Shown here one piece after another: positions 35,742 through 43,402 of a stretch of 64,000 nucleotides of DNA. Both the position numbers and the translations under genes were made by a program. The stretch is taken from NCBI RefSeq assembly GCF_003574445.1, contig NZ_KZ984553.1, positions 1 through 64,000 on the forward strand, read 5' to 3'. Each line of letters begins with the position of its first letter. Position 1 is the stretch's first letter. The notes below the pieces were generated by a model. The model was not told the origin of the DNA, ran no database searches, and was given only the letters and a program-made list of their open reading frames with translations. Source of the DNA: Streptomyces sp. YIM 130001 (lineage in GTDB: Bacteria > Actinomycetota > Actinomycetes > Streptomycetales > Streptomycetaceae).

Positions 35742-36293
35742 TCAGGCCACGGCCGGCAGCGTTCCCTCGAGGGTCAGCAGCTGACGCTTGCGGGGCAGCC
35801 CGCCCGCGTAGCCGCCGAGCGCCTCCGCGCCCGCTCCGACGACCCGGTGGCAGGGGCGCACCACCAGGAGCGGGTTGGCGCCGACCGCCCCGCCGATCGC
35901 GCGGGCCGCCGACCGCGGGGCTCCGATCCGCGCGGCCAGTTCGCCGTAACTGGTCGTCGTCCCGTACGGCAGCGCGTCGAGGGCGGCCCACACGCGTTCC
36001 CTGAAGTCCGTGCCGCGGGCGCGCAGGTCGAGGTCGAACTCCCGCAGCTCCCCCGCGAAGTACGCCGCCAACTGCTCCGTGGCCGCACGGAACGCCGCCG
36101 GGTCGCGATGCCATTCGGGGCGCGGCGTGAGCCCGCCCTTCTGGCCCGGTACGGAGAGCGAGGCCAGCGCGCCGGATCCGTCGCCGGTGAGCAGCAGGTC
36201 GCCGAGCGGGCTGTCCACGGTGGTGAAGTAGGTGGCCGGGCGCGCGGTGGCGCGAGGGCCCGCGTGCGCTGCACCGGTCGCTGTCGTACTCAT
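35742..36293 (-). CDS. ogt: Methylated-DNA--protein-cysteine methyltransferase
   Basis: A 183-residue suicidal repair protein that transfers methyl groups from O6-methylguanine to its own cysteine. The active-site motif is RPCHRVVGA with Cys148. The helix-turn-helix arginine-finger region GTTTSYGELAARIGAP precedes it, and the N-terminal beta domain begins YFTTVDSPLGDLLLT. The residue before PCHR is arginine where most homologues have valine. The upstream gene on the same strand is an Ada/AlkA fusion, so the two form an alkylation-repair pair, separated by a 41-bp tandem repeat. Confidence 0.9.
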   Translation of the reverse strand: MSTTATGAAHAGPRATARPATYFTTVDSPLGDLLLTGDGSGALASLSVPGQKGGLTPRPEWHRDPAAFRAATEQLAAYFAGELREFDLDLRARGTDFRERVWAALDALPYGTTTSYGELAARIGAPRSAARAIGGAVGANPLLVVRPCHRVVGAGAEALGGYAGGLPRKRQLLTLEGTLPAVA

Positions 36294-36333
36294 CAGTGGT
36301 TCTCCTCTGCTGGTTCTGACGCTGCTGGTCCTG

Positions 36334-36430
36334 AAGCCGCTGGTCCTGTGTCGGTTCTCAAGCAGCCGATCCTCAAGCCGCTGGTCCTGTGTCGGTTCTC
36401 AAGCAGCCGATCCTCAAGCCGCTGGTCCTG
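36334..36430. repeat. Perfect 41-bp tandem repeat between ogt and the Ada/AlkA gene
   Basis: Two identical 41-bp units (36334-36374, 36375-36415) are followed by a 15-bp third partial copy (36416-36430) and preceded by a diverged fragment. The last copy runs into the end of the Ada/AlkA coding region, so the repeat supplies its stop codon and final residues. Perfect identity suggests recent slippage. Confidence 0.9.
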
Positions 36431-37796
36431 AAGCTGTTGTTTCCTGCCTGCAGGCCGTCCCGAGGTGATGGGCCGCGTACGAGCGCCACGGCCGCCAGGC
36501 GTCGTCGGTCCGCTCCCCCGGCACCGCGACATCCGGGTCACCGAGCGCACGCCGGCGGATCAGGGCCGCCTCCGCGGGCCGCACCCCGGGCACCGCGAGC
36601 AGCGCCTGCTCCGCGTCGTCCCGGTCGGCGCCCGCGTCCAGTCGTACGGAACCGTCCTCCAGGGCCGCGGCCAGCGGCAGGTGAGCGGCGAGCGCCTTGG
36701 GCTCGGGGAAGAGGTGGGTGAGCGATCCGCACGGCACGTCGAGCGGCGCACCGAACTCGGCCACGAGATCGGCGGCCGCGGCCTGCCCGACCACGGCACG
36801 CACCGCGAACTCGTCGGCGTCGGCCGCACCGGGCGAGCGCAGTCCGGGACGCTCGGCGACCAGCGCCGTGAGCGCCGGTTGCGCACCGAGCCGCTGGTCC
36901 ACGGCGATCGGGTCGGCGTCCAGGTCGAAGAGCCGGCGCAACCGGTGCACGGCCGTGGACAGGTCACGCGGGTCGGTGAGGTGGATACGGGCGTCGAGCC
37001 ACGGGCCGGCATCCCGTTCGTCGACCGAGGCGAACCCCGTCCCGTACGGCAGGCGCAGAGTGCGCCGATAGGTGCGTGACCCCGCGGCACCGGTCATCTC
37101 CTCGACCCCGGGCAGCGCCTCGAGCGCGAGGAGGTCGAAGACGGAGGCGTGGTGGTACGGCCCGCGCAGGGCGAGCCGCAGCGGCACGCCGGCGGTGCGC
37201 GCGGACCCGGAACTGGCGCCGCGTGCCGTGCCGTTGCCCGTCCGTGACTCCGCGCGCAGGCCGCTCGGGGTGCGGGCGTAGATCTGCCGGATCGTGTCGT
37301 TGAACTGGCGCACGCTGGCGAACCCGGAGGCGAACGCGATGTCGGTGACCGGGAGCGGAGTGGTCTGCAACAGGATCCGCGCGGTGTGGGCGCGCTGGGC
37401 GCGGGCGAGGGCGACCGGGCCCGCGCCGAGTTCCGCGGTGAGCTGACGCTGCACTTGGCGTGCGCTGTAGCCGAGGCGGTCGGCCAGCCCGGTGACGCCG
37501 TCGCGGTCCACCACTCCGTCGCCGATCATGCGCATGGCGCGGCCCACGACGTCGGCGCGGGCGTTCCAGTCGGCCGAGCCGGGTACGGCGTCGGGGCGGC
37601 AGCGCCGGCAGGCGCGAAAGCCCGCGCGCTGGGCCCCGGCGGCGGTCGGGAAGAAGCGCACATTGCGCCGTTTCGGCGTGACGGCGGGGCAGCTGGGCCG
37701 ACAGTAGATACCGGTCGTCGACACCGCGAAGAAGAACGCGCCGTCGAAGCGGGCGTCGCGGCTGCACACCGCCTCGTACCTGGTCTCTTCATCCAT
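36414..37796 (-). CDS. Ada regulatory domain/AraC HTH/AlkA-type DNA glycosylase fusion
   Basis: A 460-residue fusion. Residues 1-75 form the Ada zinc domain with four cysteines (Cys32, Cys36, Cys63, Cys66) that accepts methyl from phosphotriesters. Residues 80-185 form an AraC-type helix-turn-helix (GYSARQVQRQL, FASGFASVRQFNDTIR). Residues 205-445 form an AlkA-like part with an AlkA N domain and a helix-hairpin-helix (LLAVPGVRPAEAALIRRRAL). In the glycosylase end, PDVAVPGERTDD stands where AlkA has its catalytic Asp loop, and about 15 residues are missing before WRPWRSY, so base excision may be lost. ogt follows on the same strand. The ATG start fits the Ada domain. Confidence 0.88.
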   Translation of the reverse strand: MDEETRYEAVCSRDARFDGAFFFAVSTTGIYCRPSCPAVTPKRRNVRFFPTAAGAQRAGFRACRRCRPDAVPGSADWNARADVVGRAMRMIGDGVVDRDGVTGLADRLGYSARQVQRQLTAELGAGPVALARAQRAHTARILLQTTPLPVTDIAFASGFASVRQFNDTIRQIYARTPSGLRAESRTGNGTARGASSGSARTAGVPLRLALRGPYHHASVFDLLALEALPGVEEMTGAAGSRTYRRTLRLPYGTGFASVDERDAGPWLDARIHLTDPRDLSTAVHRLRRLFDLDADPIAVDQRLGAQPALTALVAERPGLRSPGAADADEFAVRAVVGQAAAADLVAEFGAPLDVPCGSLTHLFPEPKALAAHLPLAAALEDGSVRLDAGADRDDAEQALLAVPGVRPAEAALIRRRALGDPDVAVPGERTDDAWRPWRSYAAHHLGTACRQETTASGPAA

Positions 37797-37910
37797 CACT
37801 CGTCCAGTCTGCGGGACGGGCGGGAGGTCGGCTGGCGGAAATCGGACGCGACGTTCACGACCGGGCGGGCCCTTCACGCCGTACGCGAGAGAGTGCCCGG
37901 AACGCCGGAA

Positions 37911-38015
37911 AGGGCTCGTCGGACAGGCCGCCACAGCCGGCCGACGAGCCCTCTCCCGGTGCCCGGCCAGGCACCTGGCCCCCGGGTGCGGGGCCTTCGA
38001 AGGCCCCGCACCCGG
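37911..38015 (-). terminator. Cluster of three strong hairpins including a perfect 34-bp palindrome
   Basis: Nearest to the rsgA stop is a perfect 34-bp palindrome (37982-38015, arms of 17 bp, CCGGGTGCGG outermost). Then come GGTGCC/GGCACC (37958-37975) and a perfect 12-bp stem AGGGCTCGTCGG/CCGACGAGCCCT (37911-37952). Together they form an unusually robust termination zone between rsgA and the Ada/AlkA gene on the minus strand. Confidence 0.8.
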
Positions 38016-38059
38016 AAGTTCTCGATGAGCCCTGCGGGAGCGGCCCGGGACGACAGGCC

Positions 38060-39196
38060 CTAGCGGACGCGGCCGCGCTTGGCCTCCATCGCGGCCCGTC
38101 CCTGCGCCTGCTTGAGGCGCCATTCGCGGCGGATCCCGGCGCGTAGTCGGGCGTCCGTCTTGGCGATGATGCGTTCGTTCTCGCGCAGCAGCTTGCGGTA
38201 GCTGTCGAGCCTGCGCTCCGGCAGCGTGCCGTCGGCCACCGCGCCGAGCACCGCGCAGCCCGGCTCCGCCCCGTGGGCGCAGTCGTGGAAGCGGCAGTCC
38301 TCGGCCAGCGCCTCGATCTCGGCGAAGACCTGACCGACGCCGTTCCCGGCGTCCCAGAGGCCCACGCCGCGCAGCCCCGGGGTGTCGATGAGGACTCCCC
38401 CGCCGGGCAGGGCGAGCAGGTTGCGGGTGGTCGTGGTGTGACGCCCCTTGCCGTCGACGTCACGGGCCTCCTGGACGTCCATCACGTCCTCGCCGAGCAG
38501 GGCGTTGGCCAGCGTGGACTTGCCGGCGCCCGACTGACCGAGCAGCACGCTGGTGCCGTCGGCGACCACCGCCGCGAGCACTTCGGTGCCCTCGCCCGAG
38601 GTCGCACAGACGGGCAGCACCTGGACGCCCGGTGCCGAGGTCTCGACGTCCTGCACGAGATGCGCGAGCGTGACCGGATCCTCCACCAGGTCGGCCTTGG
38701 TCAGGACGACGAGGGGCTGCGCCCCCGACTCCCAGGCGAGTGCCAGGAAGCGTTCGATACGCCCGAGATCGAGTTCCAGGGCGAGAGAGATCGCGACGAT
38801 CGCGAAGTCGACGTTGGCCGCGAGGATCTGCCCCTCGGAGCGCTTGGAGCTGGTGTTGCGGACGAATGCGGTGCGCCGCGGCAGATACGTCCGTACGAGC
38901 GGAGGGTCGCCGTAGGGGTCGACGGCGGCCCAGTCGCCGGTGCAGATGACGCGGAGCGGATCGTGCGGGGTGACGAGTGCGGTGTCGGCACGGATGACGC
39001 CGTCGGCCGTGTGTACGTCGCACAAACCGCGGTCGACGCGCAGGACGCGGCCGGGGACCAGGCCCTGCTCGGCGTACGGAGCGAAAGCGGCGGCCCAGGC
39101 GTCGTCCCAGCCGTAGGAGGTCAGCGGGTCGGGCACGGCCGGAGCGGCCGCGCGGGTGGAGGCATGGGATGCCGAGGAATCGGACGGGAGATTCAA
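38060..39196 (-). CDS. rsgA: Ribosome small-subunit-dependent GTPase A
   Basis: A 378-residue circularly permuted GTPase that checks maturation of the 30S subunit. An OB-fold N-domain is followed by motifs in permuted order: G4 as VLTKADL, G1 as GQSGAGKSTLANAL and G3 as DTPGLRG. A C-terminal zinc site is CRFHDCAHGAEPGC, with three cysteines and one histidine. The TTG start at 39196 is supported by GAAGGG seven bases upstream; a later GTG near residue 21 would also give a full family core. A 23-codon ORF with a near-perfect ribosome site lies 68 bp upstream on the same strand. Confidence 0.9.
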   Translation of the reverse strand: MNLPSDSSASHASTRAAAPAVPDPLTSYGWDDAWAAAFAPYAEQGLVPGRVLRVDRGLCDVHTADGVIRADTALVTPHDPLRVICTGDWAAVDPYGDPPLVRTYLPRRTAFVRNTSSKRSEGQILAANVDFAIVAISLALELDLGRIERFLALAWESGAQPLVVLTKADLVEDPVTLAHLVQDVETSAPGVQVLPVCATSGEGTEVLAAVVADGTSVLLGQSGAGKSTLANALLGEDVMDVQEARDVDGKGRHTTTTRNLLALPGGGVLIDTPGLRGVGLWDAGNGVGQVFAEIEALAEDCRFHDCAHGAEPGCAVLGAVADGTLPERRLDSYRKLLRENERIIAKTDARLRAGIRREWRLKQAQGRAAMEAKRGRVR

Positions 39197-39482
39197 AGCG
39201 GGCCCTTCTCAGGGGTGGCCCGGCTGCGCCCCGGTGTGAAGGGCGGTGCTACGTGAAGAGTGGGTCAGCCGGCGACCACGGAGCTTGCGGTGATGGTCTG
39301 CTGAGTGCGGGCGATCCCCGCGGCGACGACAGTCATCAGTCACACCTCCTGGTTCTGCACGGCTCGTCCCGGCGGGCCCCGATGGCCGCCGGATGGAACG
39401 AGCCGACCATAGCCGCGCCCGCTCGTGGGGCGCCAACTCTTTTTCCGACGGGGCCGCAGGCGGGGGTCCGTGTCGGGCGCGG
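39197..39482. other. Intergenic stretch between the SpoIIE-type phosphatase and rsgA
   Basis: This holds the 23-codon ORF and its ribosome site. I see no other gene and no obvious terminator hairpin; the minus-strand transcript may continue from the phosphatase gene into rsgA. Confidence 0.4.
39265..39336 (-). CDS. Hypothetical 23-residue peptide, possible leader of rsgA
   Basis: A short ORF starting with ATG and preceded by AGGAGGTG (39343-39350), a near-perfect Shine-Dalgarno six bases away. Such strong sites are rare in this window. The product begins MTVVAAGIARTQ and ends with VVAG. It is small, hydrophobic and threonine-rich, with no cysteine. It stops 68 bp before the rsgA start, on the same strand. 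It could be a leader peptide that tunes rsgA, or a free-standing small protein. I do not recognise it. Confidence 0.5.
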   Translation of the reverse strand: MTVVAAGIARTQQTITASSVVAG

Positions 39483-40538
39483 TCAGTCCTGGTAGCGCAG
39501 CAGGAGCATCGCGGCGTCGTCGTGCAGCGGGCCCTGGACGTGCTCGACGAGGTCCTCGCGGAGCCGTTCGAGCGCCGCCTCCGGGTCCGGGTCCTTGAGC
39601 AGGTCCAGGCGGTCGGCGAGCGGATAGAAGCTGCGGTTCGCGTCGCGCGCCTCGGACACACCATCGGTGTACAGCAGCAGTTGCTCGCCCGGGGCGAAGC
39701 CGACCGCGTAGGGCTCCGGCGCCTCGGTGCCGTGCACGCCGAGGCCGAGCGGCAGGGCGTAGCGGGGCGGCTCGGCGAAGCGTGCGGTGCCGTCCGGACC
39801 GATCACCACCGGTGCGGGATGGCCGTAGTTGAGGAGCGTCACGAAATGTCCGTCGCGCACCTCGGCGAGTACGGCGGTGACGAACTTCTCGCCCTGCAGC
39901 TCCCGGTCGGCCACGCGCTCGAGCCGGGCACCGACGCTCGGCAGATCGGCCTCGTCGTGCGCGGCCTCGCGGAAGGCGCCGAGCACCAGGGCCGCGGTCT
40001 CCACCGCGTCGAGCCCCTTGCCCTGCACATCGCCGACGATGACGCGTACGCCGCCGGGCGAGGCCACCACCTCGTAGAGATCGCCACCGATCCGCGCCTC
40101 GGCGACGGCGGAGGTGTAGGAGACGGCGGCACGCAGGTGACCGGCCCGCCGCGGCACCGGGCGCAGGAGCACTCGCTGGGCCACCTCGGCGATGGAACGC
40201 ACGCTCGCGAGCTCCGACTCCCGGCGCTGGCGCATCACCGCGGCGAGCAGTCCCGCGGCGGTGACTCCGGCCACGGAGACGAGTGCGGTGAATCCGCGGC
40301 GATCGTCGAACAGGCCGTTGTACAGGCCGAGTGCGCTGCACAGCAGCAGCGCGATCCCCCCGACGACGGCGGTGCGCCGCCAGCCGCCGACCAGACCGGA
40401 GAAGGCGGGACCGAGTGACACCAGGGGCATGACGCCGACGCCGGGTCCCTCACTGAGGTCGACCGCGGCGACCACGGCCATCACGGCGAAAGGCAGAACG
40501 TCCAGGATGCTGATGCGCCGTGGTGTCTGCTCCGCCAC
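39483..40538 (-). CDS. SpoIIE-type PP2C serine/threonine phosphatase with N-terminal membrane segments
   Basis: A 351-residue protein. Three or four hydrophobic segments (about 12-28, 35-55, 58-78, 82-100) anchor it in the membrane, followed by a linker (about 100-125) and a SpoIIE/PP2C phosphatase domain. The domain has metal-binding Asp residues in ARIGGDLYEVV, VGDVQGKG and LYTDGVSEA, and HDDAAMLLLRYQD at the end. Such enzymes dephosphorylate STAS-type antagonists and so release sigma factors. A STAS gene is divergent 197 bp away and is a plausible substrate. The GTG start follows GGGAG. Confidence 0.88.
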   Translation of the reverse strand: MAEQTPRRISILDVLPFAVMAVVAAVDLSEGPGVGVMPLVSLGPAFSGLVGGWRRTAVVGGIALLLCSALGLYNGLFDDRRGFTALVSVAGVTAAGLLAAVMRQRRESELASVRSIAEVAQRVLLRPVPRRAGHLRAAVSYTSAVAEARIGGDLYEVVASPGGVRVIVGDVQGKGLDAVETAALVLGAFREAAHDEADLPSVGARLERVADRELQGEKFVTAVLAEVRDGHFVTLLNYGHPAPVVIGPDGTARFAEPPRYALPLGLGVHGTEAPEPYAVGFAPGEQLLLYTDGVSEARDANRSFYPLADRLDLLKDPDPEAALERLREDLVEHVQGPLHDDAAMLLLRYQD

Positions 40539-40735
40539 TGCTCACTCCCACCCCCGGACAGGCGGTGTACAGGGCGCGGACCGGCGCCTGTTCACCGCAA
40601 CCACTCGAAGCCTTACCCTATGCAAAACTTTCACAGCTGAAGCATCGGACGCCGGGCACTGTTACCGAACCGCAAGCCCGTGATTGCGGGCCGTGCGTGG
40701 TCCGGAGTTCCGTACGATGGCCGGATGGAGGTGCG

Positions 40736-41155
40736 ATGTCGACACAGATCCACCGCCTGACCATCACCGAACTCGCAGGTTGCGAAGACAGCGCGGTGTT
40801 GCGGGTGAGCGGTGAACTCGACCAGTCCTGCGAGGACTTCTTCCTGACGACGCTTGGGGCGTCGGTGGAGGCCGGGCACCGGTTCCTGGTGCTGGATGTG
40901 ACAGCCTTGGTGTTCTGCGACTCCCGGGGTCTGAACTGCCTGCTCGCGATGCACTGGCTGCTCGGCCGCCGGGACGGGCGGCTGCTGCTCGCCGGTTCGG
41001 GCCGACGGCTCAACGAACTGCTCGAGCAGACCGGCAGTACGGACCTGCTGCCCTCGTACACGACGGTCGGACAGGCCCTGAACACGCTCCCCGAATCCCA
41101 GCGTCCTGCCTGGCCGCCGGCGGAACCGGCCCAATCTCCGGGGGCGGCGCGCTGA
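40736..41155 (+). CDS. STAS-domain anti-sigma factor antagonist
   Basis: A 139-residue protein with one STAS domain (about 8-110) like SpoIIAA/RsbV. The phosphorylatable serine is in VFCDSRGLNCLL. It would bind an anti-sigma kinase when unphosphorylated. A SpoIIE-type phosphatase gene is divergent, which suggests the two form a partner-switching pair; no anti-sigma gene is adjacent. The ATG has GGAGG five bases away and a TACGAT box further upstream. The C-terminus is proline-rich. Confidence 0.85.
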   Translation: MSTQIHRLTITELAGCEDSAVLRVSGELDQSCEDFFLTTLGASVEAGHRFLVLDVTALVFCDSRGLNCLLAMHWLLGRRDGRLLLAGSGRRLNELLEQTGSTDLLPSYTTVGQALNTLPESQRPAWPPAEPAQSPGAAR

Positions 41156-41183
41156 TCCGTCGGGTTCGGTGTAGACAGGGCGC

Positions 41184-42695
41184 ATGGACGACAAGAGCCG
41201 GCCGCTGCGCCGGATACTGCGTGGCGTGGACCACGGCGTGTTCCGGCAGGTGGCCACGCGATCGTGGCCGGGCGCGGAACCAGTACTGCCACGACTGAGC
41301 CGCGCGGCGAATCACGGAGGACTGTGGGTCGGCCTCGCGGCGGGTATGTGGGCCTTCGGCGGGGCGCGCAGTCGGCGCGCGGCCGTGCGCGGCGCCGCCT
41401 CCCTCGCGGTCGCCTCGTTGACGGTGAACACCCTCGCCAAGAGCGCGGTGCGCAGGAACCGTCCGGTTCTGGCCACGGTGCCGGTGATGCGGCATCTGCC
41501 GCGCCAGCCGGTGACCAGCTCCTTCCCTTCGGGGCACGCGGCATCGGCGGCGGCGTTCACCGCCGGGGCCGCCCTGGAGTCGCGCGAGTGGGGCGCGGTT
41601 CTCGCGCCGGTCGCCGCCTCGGTGGCGTTCTCCCGGATCTACACGGGGGTGCACTACCCCAGTGACGTCCTGGTGGGCGCGGGACTCGGCATCGGGGCTG
41701 CGCTCGCGGTGCGTGGCCTGGTGCCGTCGCGCTCCCAACTGCCGCCGCCCGCACGTCCCCGGACGGACGCCCCGGCGCTGCCGAAGGGCGAGGGTCTGCG
41801 CATCGTCGTCAACCCTTCGTCCGGGGCGCAGCCCCATGTCGTCGATCCGGTACGGCAGTTGCGCACCGAGCTGCCGCAGGCCGAGCTGATCCTCTACGAC
41901 TCGGACGCGGGGCCGCTGCCGCAGGTTCTGGAGACGGAGGCGGCCGAGGCGGCGCGGCAGGGCGGCGCGCTCGGCGTGCTCGGCGGGGACGGCACGGTCA
42001 ACGCGGCAGTGGCACCGGCCCTCGCCTACGGGGTGCCGCTGGTGGTGATGCCCGGAGGCACGTTCAACCACTTCGCCGCGGACCTGGGCGTGGACACCCT
42101 CGCGGAGGTCTGCGCGGCGGTGACCGAGGGCAGCGCGGTGCGGGCGGATGTCGGGCGGATCACGGCGCTGCCGGGTCCGGGCGGCAGGACGGGAGCCGCC
42201 GAGCCCGTCTACTTCCTCAACACCTTCAGTCTGGGCGTGTATCCGGAGCTGGTGCGGCTGCGCGAGAAGTGGTCGCCGCGCATCGGCGGTCCGCTCGCGA
42301 CGCTGTTCGGAGTGGGTCATGTGTTGCGCACGGCCCGTCCGCTGCGGGCCGAGGTGAACGGCCGGCGGCGTTCGCTGTGGATGCTCTTCGCGGGCAACGG
42401 GACGTACCGCAGTATCGGCATCGCGCCGGTGCGCCGGCACGACCTGGCCGACGGACTGCTGGACGTGCGGATCGCGCACGGCGGTCCGTTCGCCAGGACC
42501 CGGCTCTTCGGAGCCGCGCTCGCGGGTGGCCTCGGCCGCAGTCCGTTCTACGCGGCCGCCCGGCCCGAACGGCTTGTGGTGTCCGGGCTCCCAACCGATG
42601 CGGACATGGCGTACGACGGTGAAGTGGTCGCGGCACCCGATTCGTTCGTGCTCGACAAGCTGCCGGAGGCCCTGACGGTGTACCGGCCGGTCTGA
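41184..42695 (+). CDS. Bifunctional PAP2 phosphatase/diacylglycerol kinase-family lipid enzyme
   Basis: A 503-residue fusion. Residues about 20-190 form a PAP2 lipid-phosphate phosphatase with all three motifs: KSAVRRNRP, PSGH and SRIYTGVHYPSD. Residues about 210-500 form a diacylglycerol/sphingosine-kinase catalytic domain with VNPSSG and LGGDGTVN. Such fusions probably act in turnover of phosphatidic acid and polyprenyl phosphates at the membrane. Membrane segments lie in the PAP2 half. A TAGACA six bases before the ATG suggests leaderless expression. Confidence 0.88.
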   Translation: MDDKSRPLRRILRGVDHGVFRQVATRSWPGAEPVLPRLSRAANHGGLWVGLAAGMWAFGGARSRRAAVRGAASLAVASLTVNTLAKSAVRRNRPVLATVPVMRHLPRQPVTSSFPSGHAASAAAFTAGAALESREWGAVLAPVAASVAFSRIYTGVHYPSDVLVGAGLGIGAALAVRGLVPSRSQLPPPARPRTDAPALPKGEGLRIVVNPSSGAQPHVVDPVRQLRTELPQAELILYDSDAGPLPQVLETEAAEAARQGGALGVLGGDGTVNAAVAPALAYGVPLVVMPGGTFNHFAADLGVDTLAEVCAAVTEGSAVRADVGRITALPGPGGRTGAAEPVYFLNTFSLGVYPELVRLREKWSPRIGGPLATLFGVGHVLRTARPLRAEVNGRRRSLWMLFAGNGTYRSIGIAPVRRHDLADGLLDVRIAHGGPFARTRLFGAALAGGLGRSPFYAAARPERLVVSGLPTDADMAYDGEVVAAPDSFVLDKLPEALTVYRPV

Positions 42696-42732
42696 GGCAT
42701 GGAGGGGCGCCGGACGAGTCCCGGCGGCGCAC

Positions 42733-43224
42733 TCAGGGCAGTTCGGTGCCGCACCGGACGCAGAAGCGGGCGTCACGTTCGGTGGCCAGGCGGCCGCACT
42801 CGGGGCAGACGCGGTCGAGCAGGCAGGCCGCTTCGCCTCCCTCGCTCGCCGCGGCGGTGACCGTGCCGCCGATCTGCAGACCCTCGCGCCGTCGGTGCGC
42901 CGTCAGGTAGACCAGGCCTTCGTCGCCCGCCTGCAGCCGGCGACGCGATCCGCGCGGGAGCCAGGCGACGGTGTGCGGACGCAGCTCCTCGGTCCCCTCG
43001 GTGCTGCCGAGGGTGCCGCTTCCTTCGAGTACGACGAGCAGGACGTCGAGTACGTCGTCGCTGTGTTCACCCACCGTGGCGCCGGGGTTGAGCCGTACCA
43101 GGTTGGCGTCGAGGCCGCGTCCCTGCTCGGCGAGCCGCCACACCGCTCCCTGCCGGTCCGCGGGCAACGGCGCCAGACAGTCGTCGAGCACGGCCAGCAC
43201 CTTGGCGGCGGGGGTCGGGGACAT
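42733..43224 (-). CDS. Cupin with C-terminal zinc ribbon
   Basis: A 163-residue protein. The middle (about 40-100) is a cupin-like beta barrel (GATVGEHSDDVLDVLLVV, then LRPHTVAWLP). The C-terminus is a zinc ribbon, CPECG and CVRCG spaced by 15 residues. The combination suggests a regulatory or binding protein rather than a classical enzyme; no function is known. GGAGG four bases before the ATG supports the start. It is divergent from the 474-residue protein. Confidence 0.65.
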   Translation of the reverse strand: MSPTPAAKVLAVLDDCLAPLPADRQGAVWRLAEQGRGLDANLVRLNPGATVGEHSDDVLDVLLVVLEGSGTLGSTEGTEELRPHTVAWLPRGSRRRLQAGDEGLVYLTAHRRREGLQIGGTVTAAASEGGEAACLLDRVCPECGRLATERDARFCVRCGTELP

Positions 43225-43402
43225 GGGGCCTCCAGGAACACACGAGACGGACGAATCGAGCCTACCGGGGCGGTGATCCACAGCCGCCGAAGGTTTGCGT
43301 GACTCGGGCAGCACGCTCTGTCACCACTCAGGACTAGACTGGAGACATCCACGACTCACCCACGACTCATCTGTTCGCCCTGGAACGGGAAGGGGGCACG
43401 CT

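Noticed and set aside
36289..36433. A CRISPR-like array because of the exact repeats
   Set aside because: The units are directly adjacent with no spacers and only about 2.4 copies are present, so this is a tandem repeat.
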